Source: Craspedostauros australis
Taxonomy: Eukaryota; Bacillariophyta; Bacillariophyceae; Mastogloiales; Achnanthaceae
DNA length: 64,000 nt
Assembly: GCA_026770025.1 (NCBI GenBank)
Contig: JAMXDE010000032.1
Coordinates: 620,001 to 684,000, forward strand
Reading direction: 5' to 3'
In this document: positions 52,720-63,706 of the stretch, piece after piece
Layout of the letters: each line of letters starts with the position of its first letter
Numbering within the stretch: position 1 is the stretch's first letter
Notes under the pieces: model-generated
Databases searched by the model: none
Seen by the model: only the letters and a program-made list of their open reading frames with translations
Told to the model about the DNA's origin: nothing
Translations under genes and position numbers: made by a program

Positions 52720-53709
52720 CTTGCTGTTGACAGCCGTTCGGCAGAAGTGATTGGAGGCGAAAGGGCGACAGCAACAAGAAACCGTGGAGTTCTGATGTTG
52801 GTGTGAGTGATATTATGAGTGTTGGTGTCATCAATAGCGACGACAATGTTTGATTCTGCTCACCTGGTCTTGTCTTGTTCTGCCTTCGTGAGAACTGTAG
52901 CCAGGCTCCGTTCAGCTTTGATTCCTTCGGTTGCCTTCGAACCGCCTTAGATCGTATGCTGTCGTATGCTATCGTGTGCTATCTAGTCGTACAGTGGCAG
53001 CGGCAGCGGTGCTTTTCGCTTCCTGCGATGAATCAGCGTATCTGTGTGTGGTTTCTCCACTGCTCCACCAGTAACTCCTCGACCTACCAATACCAACACC
53101 ACTACGGGGACTGCAGGGTCTGGAGAAGGCGTGGGTGGTTCTGAAGGTTGAGTGCTGTGGGTAGTCGATGTCGGTGTCGATGACGATGTCGGTGCGGATG
53201 ATAGTGATGATGATGGCTGCGCTGTCTTGGATGTGCTCTCTTGGATGTGTTTGCGAGTGTGGAGCGAGGAAAGTCTCGAGAGCGGCTGACTGGCACACTG
53301 GAACGTTCACACCAACGGCTTGTTGTTCTTGGTCTCCTCAACTTCGTGTCTGTTCGAATCTGTTTGTGCGTCTTTGTGCTGTGCCACCCGCACAGACCAG
53401 ATTCGCGCAACACTCAGGTTTTGTTGCGCTGTCTTCTGATTCGGTGGCGTCTTCCCCCTTGTTGTTGTGGTGGTGGCAATTCTTGCCATTTCCGGCGGCG
53501 CGGGTTTCGGGTTTCGAAGCGCTTTGATGCGAACAGAAGCCCACGCACAACGATCGTCATTCCGTGTGCCGCCAGAACAAGTTTTGAGGTTGGCTGTGTC
53601 ACAGTCTGGCCTTTGTCCGTCTGCGAGGACACACGTCACACATTTGTAAATGTGTGACGAGTGTTGGGATCATTTGGGTCGTACCGTCTGGCGATCGACC
53701 GGTGCGTGT
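52720..53709. other. Intergenic, no gene seen
   Basis: The upstream region of the Crinkler-like gene. Overlapping short frames on both strands show no recognisable domain. Confidence 0.5.
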
Positions 53710-53865
53710 GCAGATTTAGTGCCAATTCCCGAATCTGGCCGAATCCGAACAATGAGTGTCGATGGACAGACGATACCGCACAAACCACGTGTAGGATCCA
53801 CGTTGAGCAAATGACCGCTCCGCACAGTCATAAATTTTCAGAACAGACAGGTTTCACCCCCCAAC

Positions 53866-54191
53866 ACCTCCGGTCACGTGAAAAACCTGCACAGTGCGGT
53901 CATCTGGTCTTGTCCAATAGGACCCATGTGAGTGAGTCGACCAACCGTTTGAAATAGACCTCCAAACTTTATCTCTCCTACATCCAAACCAAGCGCATAT
54001 TCACATCCTTGTAGATCTAATACAAATAAAAAACAGATCGATTTTTGATGTATATCCTATTTTAAGTTTTATGGACCGATGGATATGCGCAATTTTCGAT
54101 CTCTTTCAGGTTTCAGCCTCTTGCTTCCGACTACATCGATCCAATTTAACCCTTTGCTGTTCTTGTGCAGGTTTTTCACGTGACCGGAGGT
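53866..54191. mobile_element. MITE with 28-bp perfect inverted repeats
   Basis: 326 bp. The ends are perfect 28-bp inverted repeats beginning ACCTCCGGTCACGTGAAAAA, which contain the palindrome TCACGTGA. It interrupts the left arm of the larger element. The other arm, at 56143-56310, preserves the uninterrupted form (reading CCCCCCAATAGAGAC on its complement), so it serves as an empty site. The duplicated target is not exact. Interior sequence partly matches 56328-56475 in direct orientation (GTGAGTCGACCAAC; TTTTAAGTTTTATGG). Confidence 0.8.
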
Positions 54192-54262
54192 ATTAGAGAC
54201 TTCCTGAAACCCGAAACCAGTTTCCCGAAACGACACGCACTGTGACTATCAATAACGTCTAC

Positions 54263-55012
54263 ATATCCATAATGATTTTGGCCTGGTACTGGCCTACGTA
54301 GCTTGCGTCCGGACGCAAATTGGAGGTGCAGTTTGCGTCCCCACGCAAATTGGGCCAATTTGCGTCCGGACGCAAGCAGCGACTCAAAGGACTAGCCCAA
54401 ATACGCTTTACGAGAAGCCGTTTTTTTTTCAAACCCTTTTTCGCTGGCCATCTCGACTCACGACATGACTCATGTCTTACATTGATAATAATCGCTAAAG
54501 TTGTGGTAATTGAACAAACAATAATCATGATTCGTGCTCCACCCTCCTTGTTGTGTTACACCGTTGCCAGGATTTTGGTGTTGTTGGCAGGATCGTGGTG
54601 GATGACATCGAAATCAAAAAGTAAAAGCTCATTACCTCAGATCCCATGACGTCAGAAAAGCAAGACAGGCGCACGGAAAGGAACCCCTGAGACATGACCA
54701 ATGACGCCGTGCTGTATCGTGGTTTTTTTTTTTAAAATCGCCAAATAAATGTGTTACTCGAAGGAGTCAGAAAAAAAACAACCCACTTTCGGGTTTCGGA
54801 CCGAAATCGGTTTTTTTTTCTGCAACACGGGACATCGTGGAGGAACATGGGACTTAAGTAGTACAAGTGGTATTTTCGGCGAGCTTGCATTTGCGTCCCC
54901 ACGCAAATTGGCCCAATTTGCGTCCGGACGCAAACTGAGCGTTCAATTTGCGTCCGGACGCAAGCTACGTAGAGAATGCGTCCGGACGCAAGAAAAACGT
55001 CATTATGGATAT
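54263..55012. mobile_element. Fold-back element with palindromic repeats
   Basis: A 750-bp element with inverted ends: left ATATCCATAATGA (54263-54275), right TCATTATGGATAT (55000-55012). Inside each end is CTACGTAG and a cluster of the 16-bp perfect palindrome TTGCGTCCGGACGCAA or its variant with CCCC in the centre. There are three units on the left (about 54303-54374) and four on the right (about 54891-54990), arranged as inverted copies. No ORF of note lies between. No transposase is present, so it is non-autonomous. Confidence 0.75.
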
Positions 55013-55608
55013 AACGGCCCGAAACATGTCCGACGTCACCGACCGTGAACTAATGTTCGAATCAAGGGGGTCGTATGCAAGACTAGCAAGAGAATTGTAA
55101 TTTCTAAATGGTTCCTGTGCTCCTTCATCTCATTCATCCAACCTCCTACCACATTTTGTTCCTCACATCCACATCGGCATCCCTGAGCTGTACCCGTCTC
55201 ATCCGTTTTGTTCATCTGCGTCGGAGGCGTTGCCATTGAGATTGTCGACTTGTTTGTCCCTTTCTGAACTAGACGATATGATATATTGTAGAACATTTTC
55301 AGTTTCAGTTATTGTGATTTTTGACGACAACTCTACGTGTACAATGACACTTTATTCACATCTTTCGAAATCCCTTGAGCACAGCTTTCCAACTATATGT
55401 TTAAGTGTTATACTTCTTACTGCCATCTTATTGCTTATCGAGCCTGAAGTACTCGTGAATTGAATTTAGACTGCGGGACTGGAATGAAAATGTTCAGTGG
55501 CACGTAGATTGTCGCAGCAAAGCCGGTGGAACTGTCGTTGTCTTTTGCCTTCGGGGATACATTTCTTTCCTCTTCCAGAGGTTTCCATCTGCAAGAACGA
55601 AGAGGAGG

Positions 55609-55850
55609 ATGAGCAGCACTCAACCAGTGTTGAGCGAGGAAAGGTTAATGGTCGTGTACGAAGACCGCAAACACATCATCGAGGATGATGGCAAGAAACG
55701 ACTTTGCCAATATTGCTGCCACTTTAAGGCCACAAATAAAATTACTGACCTAGATAGAAACACGCCCAAGAGGGTGCAACGGATCTTCAAGTTTTGAGGA
55801 GTCCATATCTGCAAAGCAATTTGGGACATCTACCACGGAAGATGATGAAG
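55609..55850 (+). pseudogene. Possible piggyBac-type transposase C-terminal remnant
   Basis: A frame with DDGKKRLCQYCCHF, then RVQRIFKF, a stop, and GVHICKAIWDIYH. The spacing resembles the Cys-rich C-terminus of piggyBac-like transposases (CxxC...CxxC...LC...YH), with one Cys replaced by Phe or lost next to the stop at 55795-55797. No catalytic core is seen upstream, so this is only a decayed fragment. Confidence 0.35.
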
Positions 55851-56310
55851 TATAGGAAAGCATATATTTAGTGTTCCAACGATAGCACTAGCAATCAAGG
55901 TACCGATCTAGTTTTTTACATAGAACGTGGTAGCCTCCGAATAAGCGTATTTTATTGGTGGATCCTTGGGCTGTGAATGGATTCCGCGTGGAAGTTGATG
56001 CTTCACGGGACACAAGGTATTTCGGGATCTTCCTCCAACCCGAAAAAAAGAGCCCCAGATGGCCATTTCCCGAAAATGTTTTTGGGCATGGCCGGCTCGA
56101 AATGTCGCAGTATTGGGTTATGAGTTGTCCGTACGATTTAATTTTCGGGTTTCAGGAAGTCTCTATTGGGGGGTGAAACCTGTCTGTTCTGAAAAATTAT
56201 GTCCGTGCAGGGCGGTCATTTGCTCAGTGTGGATCCTGCTCGTTGTTTGTGCGGTATCGTCTGTCCATCGACACCCATTGTTCGGATTCGGCCAGATTCG
56301 GGAATTGGCA

Positions 56311-56503
56311 CTAAGAGCCCGATCAGTGAGTCGACCAACTGTTTGCAATCAAGAGCCTAATCAAATTTCTGGGATTTTAAAATTAATTGCATATACATAA
56401 TCCTCGTAGTCTATTTACATATGGTGGGCCCTTTCAGTTTCTACTTGGTTTCATTTTAAGTTTTATGGAGTGATCTATGTGTACATTGCAGTTGCGTTGA
56501 TCC
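56311..56503 (+). repeat. Fragment related to the MITE interior
   Basis: It shares GTGAGTCGACCAACYGTTTG and TTTTAAGTTTTATGG with the interior of the MITE at 53866-54191, in the same order and orientation, but lacks its terminal repeats. Confidence 0.5.
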
Positions 56504-56755
56504 TACCTTCCACCTCACTCACTCGGCAAACCGATAGCACTAGTTGTAGAGTTTTTGCTGTTTTTCTGGCCAGAATGACTCGTGTTTGCGTGATCCCGGG
56601 AGTATCGGCAATGCTCCCAACGCTACAGTTTCTAAAACCAACGAGTGGCCAGTGGCGTGACTGGTCGCAACCCACAAAACCGAGCAACAGAGGTTTGCGT
56701 TGTTGTCGAACACCCATCATCATCTGATGGCATCACACCTGTCCCCTCTCCACCT

Positions 56756-57106
56756 CTATTTCCTTGATGCTAATACTTTTTCTAATTCTACTAATAAGCT
56801 TCGTTTCCTTCTCCTCGTAGGCGTTGCTACTGTGGGTCTGTGTGTTGCCCATTCTGTCATGAGGGTGTTATAGGCAAAGATACGCTTCGATCTTGGTAAG
56901 GCTTGCCTGGTCCGTTCCTGCCACTGGTCACCCGCGCGCACATGGTCCCAATTGAAATTTATCTTGGCCATGCATAGCATATCCACTTCGCTTTGCTTTG
57001 TAAAGTCCAGGATAACTTTGTTCTTGAGTTGGCATGCAAGAAGTGGGGGTTGAGAGACGTTCTGGAACACGATCCGTATTGATTTGGTGGATTTGTGTGC
57101 CATCAC
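56756..57106 (-). pseudogene. LINE endonuclease N-terminal fragment
   Basis: A 116-residue frame containing IRIVFQNVSQPPL and KNKVILDFTKQSEVDMLCMA, the opening strands of an APE-type endonuclease (compare the usual QNINGLP and a following KxxxI...xxDI). The Asn of QN is kept, while the expected Glu is replaced by Lys or lost (AKINFNWD). It ends soon after, and no RT follows. Confidence 0.6.
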
Positions 57107-57411
57107 ATCCCCACAAGCATAGTTTTGCCCACTTACTTTGGTGTGGTCCTTGTCATGTCGTTAGAGTTCCGCAGCACTGACCTGTGCCAGGTCTGCTTCC
57201 GTCCTTGTCATTCTGGGTATTTTAGGTGGTTGAGCTGCCTTGGCTGTGCGTGGGTTCGTGTTCCTCCTGAAGTTGTGGCTGTTCGCTGTTGATGTTGCCA
57301 TTTCTTCGGGCGAGCGGCGGTGCCTTGTCATACTGCCTACGCCCAGTGATTCACCTGCGTTCGGTGTTGGTTGCTGGCTCTGCATGGTGGGCCTACTTCT
57401 TTGGATAGCCC

Positions 57412-57423
57412 TCATGCGTTTGA

Positions 57424-57466
<43 letters not shown>

Positions 57467-60400
57467 GGTCTTGTTGTAGTAGATGTTGTGCCCTGCACTT
57501 TTGTATTTTCTTTACAAGCTGTTACAGGTGCTGCTGACGTCACTGTTGCTGGTTCTGTTGTTGCCATTGTGCTCTTTGCCGTTTCTCGTTGTTTCTTCAT
57601 TGTTGTTGTTTATTCTGTTGGCTCTGTGGCTACTGTTGGTGGTGGGGATACTGTGTGTATTGTTGGGTCCTTCGCTGTGTTCCCGCCTGTTGAGATGGTT
57701 GTCGCTGCTGTTGTTGTCGCGCGCTCGACTGAGTTGTGTTTTGGTGTCTCTGCTGTTGCTGTTCCTATTGTTGCCTGTTGATAGTGTTGGCTTGTTTTCT
57801 GCCGTTCTCGTTGGGGCTGTGCCTGTGGTTTCTTTGTCGCTGGATTTTTGCTGAGTCCCTTCCTTCCCACGTATTTACTAGTCACTCTTACTTTATTTAC
57901 TCTTGGCTTGCGTTCTGGGGGACGCTGCCTGTTGGGTTGTTGGTGTCCATGAGGTTGGACCCACCTGATTTGGCATCACTGCTGTTCTTGGCCACTAACT
58001 TGGATGCCTGCTTTTCATGCACTTCTTTGCTGCTACCATCCTTGCTATCTTCTTCGCTGTCCTCCTCGCTGTCGTCACTGTTGTCATCACTCATGTCATC
58101 TCCTTCTGGAATGGTATTATCTGGGGCAGACAAGTCGAAATCCGGTTTTGCTTCGGCGGCCGTCGCGAACCTACCTGGGTTGGCAGTCTTGTGGTGGGAT
58201 GTACGCGTGATGGCTTGCGCGATGTGATCAGCTTGTTGGACCACTGATGCCATCGCAAATGTGCCTACGGTGTTGTTGTCCCCGTTTTTGTGTGTGGGGG
58301 TTGCTTTCCATTTGCACTTCAAACTTCAACAGCAGGACAGGTTTCATGTTCCCGTCCTTATCCACGTATCCTTCCCACCCCACGTCCGCTGGGGTGAGCC
58401 CCACCATTTCCTCTGGATCGAGGTCGAGGAAGTTGCCACCAGCTTGAACCAGCTGCCCCATCTCCCATTTCCTCCTTGCTCCGAATGAGGCCTGTCTCCC
58501 AGTCTACTTCATAATACTGGTTCTGTGGCCACACCTCTCGTGTGAACCACCCTTGACAATTATGGTCAAGCTTCTTGCTGCAAAAGGTGAGCTTCGAAAT
58601 GGGTCCCAGCACTTAGATTCTCCGTTTGGGATGGAATACGAAGACAGTTCTGTTGCGGTCCATCCTGCCTGTGTCAATCGACATGAAGAGAGCGAAGTCT
58701 GGGTTCCTGGACGATCTGAGGTTCATGATCACCTCCCTCAGGGTCAGATTCCAAATAGGCAACTCCACATCGAGCTGTTCAATCAAGTACACTCCTTGGG
58801 TTTTCATAGTCTTCTCGAATTGAACCTGGTGGGCTGCCATGGAGCTCAGACTAGCAAGTTCTCCAGGGGGTGGTGGAATCTTTGGTTCAGCATGTCAGGC
58901 ATGAACCGCATCTGCTTGTCAAGCAACCGGACCTTTTTGGCACAGTTGTTGAAGAGTTCTTTCGTGTCTGTTCGGTATTGGAACGAGCACGACTCTCCGC
59001 ACATGACGTGTGTCGCTCTCGGTCTGTTGCGGTAGTCTTCGCCTTCTACCTGGTGTTGCCCTTGCTTTCTCACAAGGTGAATCTCCTGGATCCTCAACTG
59101 GACTGTGAACTTGTTTTGGACTAGTTTGCTCATGTTGATTGCCTTGGTCAGATCATCAGTGTTGGTAGTGCTGTGGCTCCCAAACAACCAGCTGGCTGCA
59201 ACGATGTTGTGCTCCTGGATGTCTGACTTGCGAAAATGAATGGCTGCCATGCTCAGGGGACTGTCATCGTCGAATGCTTCAATCTCCTGCTTATGAGCAA
59301 CCCACAGTCTGCTGTACATCATGGATCCCGTCTTTGCATAGAGACTCTCCACAATTTGTTTCAGGGTCTCCCTTGTGGACCATGGTACGTCAGCGGAGGT
59401 CCATGGACGCATTGTGTTGTTCTTATGCCACGCCATGATCTGCGCCTTCGAGTCCGCCCTGAAAATGAATGCACGAAGGGCGTTCATACTGGCAATAACC
59501 TGCACCAGCGGGGAGTCATGGCCTTCACGCGTCATGGGGAGTTGGACGTCAAAGAACATCTTGTGGTACTTGCTGATCACATCATTCACACTGTGGAGGT
59601 CTTGCGGTTTTGGCTGCTTGTGCGGAAACGTCACAACCTTGTGTCTTAGTTTTCACTGTTTCTTGTTTTGCCACCAGGTTGGGGGATTTTGCCTGTTCTT
59701 CTTTTTTGTTGTCCAGAGGCATGCCTTTGACCATCATGAGTGCCATCCTCACACCAATCCATGCTGCTGTCTTGTGTGTTGCCTTGATCTGCTCGGACTT
59801 CCACAGCCCTCCAGAGAATTTGTTGGAGGTGGCAACCAGTCTGACCCTCAGCTTGACCATGTGCAGGTTCATGCCTGCGGACATCTTGTTGAAGTACACA
59901 TTGTGAAACATGCCCGTCCAGTCATCAAGAGAGGCGCCCTCTTTCAGGGGCCCTGTCCAGGTCCTTCACAAATGCCAGCACTTCATCCATAGCGCCTTCT
60001 TCCCCCATCATGTGCACAAAGGGTTCAGACCCTCTGATCAGCAGGTTGCGTTCCTGGAGGATGTCACCCCATTTTCGCTCCCGCTGGTGGCTCCAAATCC
60101 AACAGTTCTCATTCTCTGTGGGACAAGTTGACACCGCCTTTTTTGTTGGTGAGATCCTGGCCTGTTGCTTTCCTCCTCAACCACCTCCTCATCCGCTGTC
60201 ACCACCAGTGTGACACCCACCTCTTCCTGTACCCGCACAGGGTGTTGTCTGTTTCTTTTGGGTCCTCTGAGAGCCTCTCCCAGAGTCGTTTGTAGCATCG
60301 TTTCATACCATGGTAATATATGTTTTCTAGTGCAGTTTCTACTTGTTCTACGTAAATTGCACTGGTCCTACGTACGTCTTCAACTGTGGGACGGTCACAA

Positions 60401-60630
60401 GACTGTAGGTAGAAGGCACTATTTTTCCGAGTGTTTCCCATGTCTTGGCTTTCACAGAAACCAACAGTGGACTCACCAGACCCAGGATTTGTGGCAAAGG
60501 TTTGGAGGCATTCGTTGGAATTCTGTTTTAATTTCCCAAACCCCAACAGCAAGAAAAGACCGTCACCAAGAAAAGAAACACAACAACACGACAATGGGGA
60601 AACAAAACAACACTCTGTGAGAACTGCCAA
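57412..60630 (-). pseudogene. LINE ORF1-like region, broken
   Basis: Successive minus-strand frames over 3.2 kb, with at least five interruptions. The start (60630-60199) is followed by a Lys-rich part (59911-59582), then the longest stretch (59634-58846, 262 residues), then shorter ones. An acidic Asp/Glu/Ser-rich stretch lies at about 58060-58130. A run of about 14 Thr codons from a TTG microsatellite (57424-57470) lies near the end. It is similar in style to the ORF1-like region at 14.4-16.3 kb. No zinc knuckle is seen. Confidence 0.55.
57424..57470 (+). repeat. TTG microsatellite
   Basis: About 14 TTG units inside the LINE ORF1-like region. On the coding strand it encodes a Thr/Asn/Gln-type run. 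Confidence 0.85.
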
Positions 60631-61822
60631 AAGTCATGGACGGCACTGCATCAACCACCAGTCCAATGCCAGATCCAAGCACATCAACGGAACAGCCATA
60701 TAAATCTTGGTGGATGGGCAAGAGGGAGCTATCAGAGCGGTTCATTTGAATCATCGATAGTGAAAAGAGCGAAACGTGCAAAAATGCGTCAAAAATGCAT
60801 GTTGGGTACGGGCTGTGTGTGGACGATACAAGCCATTTAAACAACCATGGATGGGCAAGACGCATCAAGGGGATCAAGATGAAGGGTACTACGAAGTTTG
60901 AGGCTGAAAGAACACCTGGAGGGTGTCGATGGAGGGGAACAAGTGGAGTGCAAGAGTTTTTTGGGTGGTGACAAAGCACCCATCATGTGGCTTTGCTGGT
61001 GTGGTGGCGCATGTGAACATCCACCACACCGCCAACCCACCCATACAAGATGTGTTAATCATCAAGTCAGGAATGGGGTTGGAGAAGCGGGGATCGATTA
61101 CATTGAGTGGAAGAGGTTGAAACCAACCAAATGCTGCAGTCACATTTTTTCGACACGAAGAAAAACTGACGATGGCATCAGCGTCGGGATGGATAAGAAA
61201 TTGGAGATCCATCTTGAGGCGTTTTGGGGTGCGTCAACGTGTCACCAGTGAATCAGGGATCGAGGTGTGCTGCGTGGGGGAACAGAGATGGATGTGAGAG
61301 GGAGATATGATCAGATGAAGCAGCTGCCTTTGGACCGTCCTTCATTTTCAAAAATGTTGGATTTCAGGTATGGGCTGCCAACGTGCGTTGAAGGGAGATC
61401 TGACGGTGCATGCTTGTCAGGGATGGATACATATGGGGTATATGGAGACAATGAGATGCGCAGGTGGTCGAAACGAGACGGTTATGGGCATCATCTTGGA
61501 TGGCAAAGTGATGGCACCATGGTCCCATCCAGAATTTTGCGCCACACACAATCCCACGTTATCAACAAAAATGCTGTTAAATTTGAAGTCAATTTAAATT
61601 TAAGTTCAATATTCCTATACATCGCAAGTTATTTGTTCACATGGTACATTTAGTTTTAATTGTGAATGAAGTGGTGTTGCGATATAGCATCATAAGCACT
61701 TTTTGGGATGGATTGCATTTTTGCTCTAGACTGGACTACGCAACACGACTAATCCCACGTTGGAGGGCAAAAAACTCTACAACTAGTGCTATCGCTTTGC
61801 CGAGTGAGTGAGGTGGAAGGTA

Positions 61823-62420
61823 CACCAGTTCTCTTGCCCGATGCTCTCAGTGCTTCAATCTGTTTTGTAGATTCAGTCTCTGACTATGAGTCGGTACGCG
61901 AGATGCTCTCTCGCTCCTCTCTCTTTACTCTCTCTCTCTCTCAACATCGTGCACTTGCGCTACACGATACTCCGTGTTCGACGCGTACTCCGCATTCGAC
62001 ACTCCGTTCATTCAGTACTGGCTCCTACTCCATGAGTGCTCGCCATTTGAAGTTCACCTTCTGTATCCATGATGCTGATGCCCTTCGGTCATCGGATCTT
62101 CGCCTCCTGCTCTGACTTGGAGACAGATGTCGACGTGGTGACATGATGACATCCTGTCGACGTCAGTAGGCGTCCTTCTGCTCTCCAGATGTCATGTTCC
62201 ATTGGTGATGCAGCGGTCTGTCAGATGATATCGTCATCTGAGGTTTAGTTGGGAAGTACCTCGAGATTCTCTTGGTACCATTGATGGATGGACGGACGAT
62301 CTTCTAATTCTCTCAGAAATCGTCATTTGCAAATTTCCTCCAGAAATCTTGCCCCTTTTCATGTGTTCCGTTTCCCCTGTAATTCTGACGAATCACAGTA
62401 TACTATCGACACGAATGTAG
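61823..62420. other. Intergenic, no gene seen
   Basis: Contains a TC-rich patch (61905-61945) and some near-repeats of ACTCCG/CGACACTCCG. No ORF of note. Confidence 0.45.
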
Positions 62421-62948
62421 TTATACCGTCCAAGTGCGTATGAGAGAATAGCGGGTGAACGATGCACATATACACGTACATCTTGACATATACTCACATG
62501 TACATCTCGACAGGTCGATGCGAGGCATCGCGATCTCGTTGCTTTCGGTTTCGTCAGCTTCGCTCTCATCAGATGAGAACAAGTTGTCGCTCATCATGCG
62601 ATCCGCGTCGACTTGCGGTCCGTAGTAACCGTAGTCGTTGGGGCTGCGGATCCCAACCACTTCGATCGATCCCTCGTCGTTGTTGTTGTTGGTTCCGTTG
62701 TAGAACCCTGCGGCCAAGTCTCCGTCGACGACCATGAGAGCCATGTCCTCCATGAGGTTTTCGATGTTGCTCTCCGTATCGTGGGTGCGTGTTGTCACGA
62801 TTTCGTGGTCGGTGAGAATTTTGTTTTCGCTCACATTTTTGGTGTTGCGCGCGATTTCTCCACCTTCCGCGATTTCGTGACACAACATCACATCATCGAC
62901 GGTGACCAACGCGACGTCGTCCATGCCGTCCATCCCGTCAGTAGCCAC
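62421..62948 (-). CDS. Hypothetical protein, perhaps element-derived
   Basis: 175 residues, acidic and Asn/Asp-rich, with DDVALVTVDDV, MEDMALMVVDG and a run of Asn. The last 30 residues are Cys-rich. I do not recognise it. It lies downstream of the Gag zinc-knuckle frame on the same strand and may be part of that fossil element, but no protease or integrase motif is visible. Confidence 0.3.
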   Translation of the reverse strand: MATDGMDGMDDVALVTVDDVMLCHEIAEGGEIARNTKNVSENKILTDHEIVTTRTHDTESNIENLMEDMALMVVDGDLAAGFYNGTNNNNDEGSIEVVGIRSPNDYGYYGPQVDADRMMSDNLFSSDESEADETESNEIAMPRIDLSRCTCEYMSRCTCICASFTRYSLIRTWTV

Positions 62949-63706
62949 ATTGGCTGAGTCTGCGTCTGTTGGAAATCCGGGGTTATAGTCAGTACTGAAT
63001 TCTAATCTGCTGTTAGAAACTGTACCGTTTTAGAACTGTGAGCACAATCTCACTTTCTCTTTCGATTTCGTCTTCATGGCAGGCATCTGTCGTGGTGGCG
63101 ACACGGGGCATCCTGTTGTCTCTTAGGTGCTTCCCTCTTTGTTCATCATGCTCTGTTCTTGCTTCCTTGTTTCTGCATCGTCGTAGCTGTCTACGCTTGC
63201 ATGGTAGGGATCTGTAGTCTTGAGCTTTTGCCTATCTCATGTTTCCGTTGTTGGTCTCATGACACCATCGTCTCATGGTCGATGTCACCTTTGGTGATGT
63301 TCCAAACCTGCGGTTATTCTGATCCTTTCTGATGTTCCAAACCTGCGGATGTTCTTGTCCGTAGGAGGGGCGTGTGCTGTCCTCTGAAGAAGGTGCGTCA
63401 CTTGCCCATGGACATGCTGTTCTGATCGACGTCGTCGTCTGGATGGTTGCCATGGTAGGCGTGGTATCGGGACCTCCTGATCCGCCATAGGCGTCGTCCT
63501 TGTGTTATTGTAGGACAGGCTATCTTCCTCTCGGTAATACAGGTGTCAATCGCGTCCGTACCCTTAGTCATAGTCATATCGACATGGCATATAAAGGTGT
63601 GACAAATAGTCTCAGAACATGTGACGAATAATATTCAAAGCTGTGACGAACAATGTTGGGAGGTGCGGCAATCACGGGTATTCCGACAAAGTCGTACCCT
63701 CGATTC
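62949..63706. other. Unassigned, with short repeats
   Basis: It holds two copies of TGATGTTCCAAACCTGCGG 35 bp apart (63295-63313 and 63330-63348). It also has three 22-bp units starting TGTGAC (63598-63663), preceded by TATAAAGG. No gene is recognised. Confidence 0.5.
63598..63663 (+). repeat. Three 22-bp iterons
   Basis: Units begin at 63598, 63620 and 63642 with TGTGACRAA and share AATA/CAAT positions, though they diverge at the end. A TATAAAGG lies directly before the first unit. Confidence 0.7.

Larger units (their letters stand above)
53710..56310. mobile_element. Large inverted-repeat element (2.6 kb), nested
   Basis: The left arm (53710-53865 plus 54192-54220) and right arm (about 56143-56310) are inverted copies, roughly 175 bp and about 85-90 percent alike by eye, ending TTAGTGCCAATTCCCG. 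The left arm is split by a MITE. The interior contains the fold-back element at 54263-55012 and a possible transposase remnant near 55609-55850. No target duplication is clear. Confidence 0.6.
56504..61822 (-). mobile_element. Inverted-repeat-bounded element enclosing LINE-like ORFs
   Basis: 5319 bp with inverted ends of about 55 bp: left 56504-56558 (TACCTTCCACCTCACTCACT...) and right 61767-61822, differing at one base and one extra T. A TA dinucleotide flanks CCTTCC at the left and GGAAGG at the right, so a TA target duplication is possible. Inside, on the minus strand, are an ORF1-like region (60630-57412) and the first 100 residues of an endonuclease (57106-56756). Its right 1.2 kb is shared with the element at 47279-49041. 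The mixture of DNA-transposon-like ends and LINE contents is unexpected. Confidence 0.65.

Noticed and set aside
53168-53657. Plus-strand frames divergent from the Crinkler-like gene
   Set aside because: Rich in Cys, Met and Val from biased sequence, overlapping frames on both strands and no recognisable domain.
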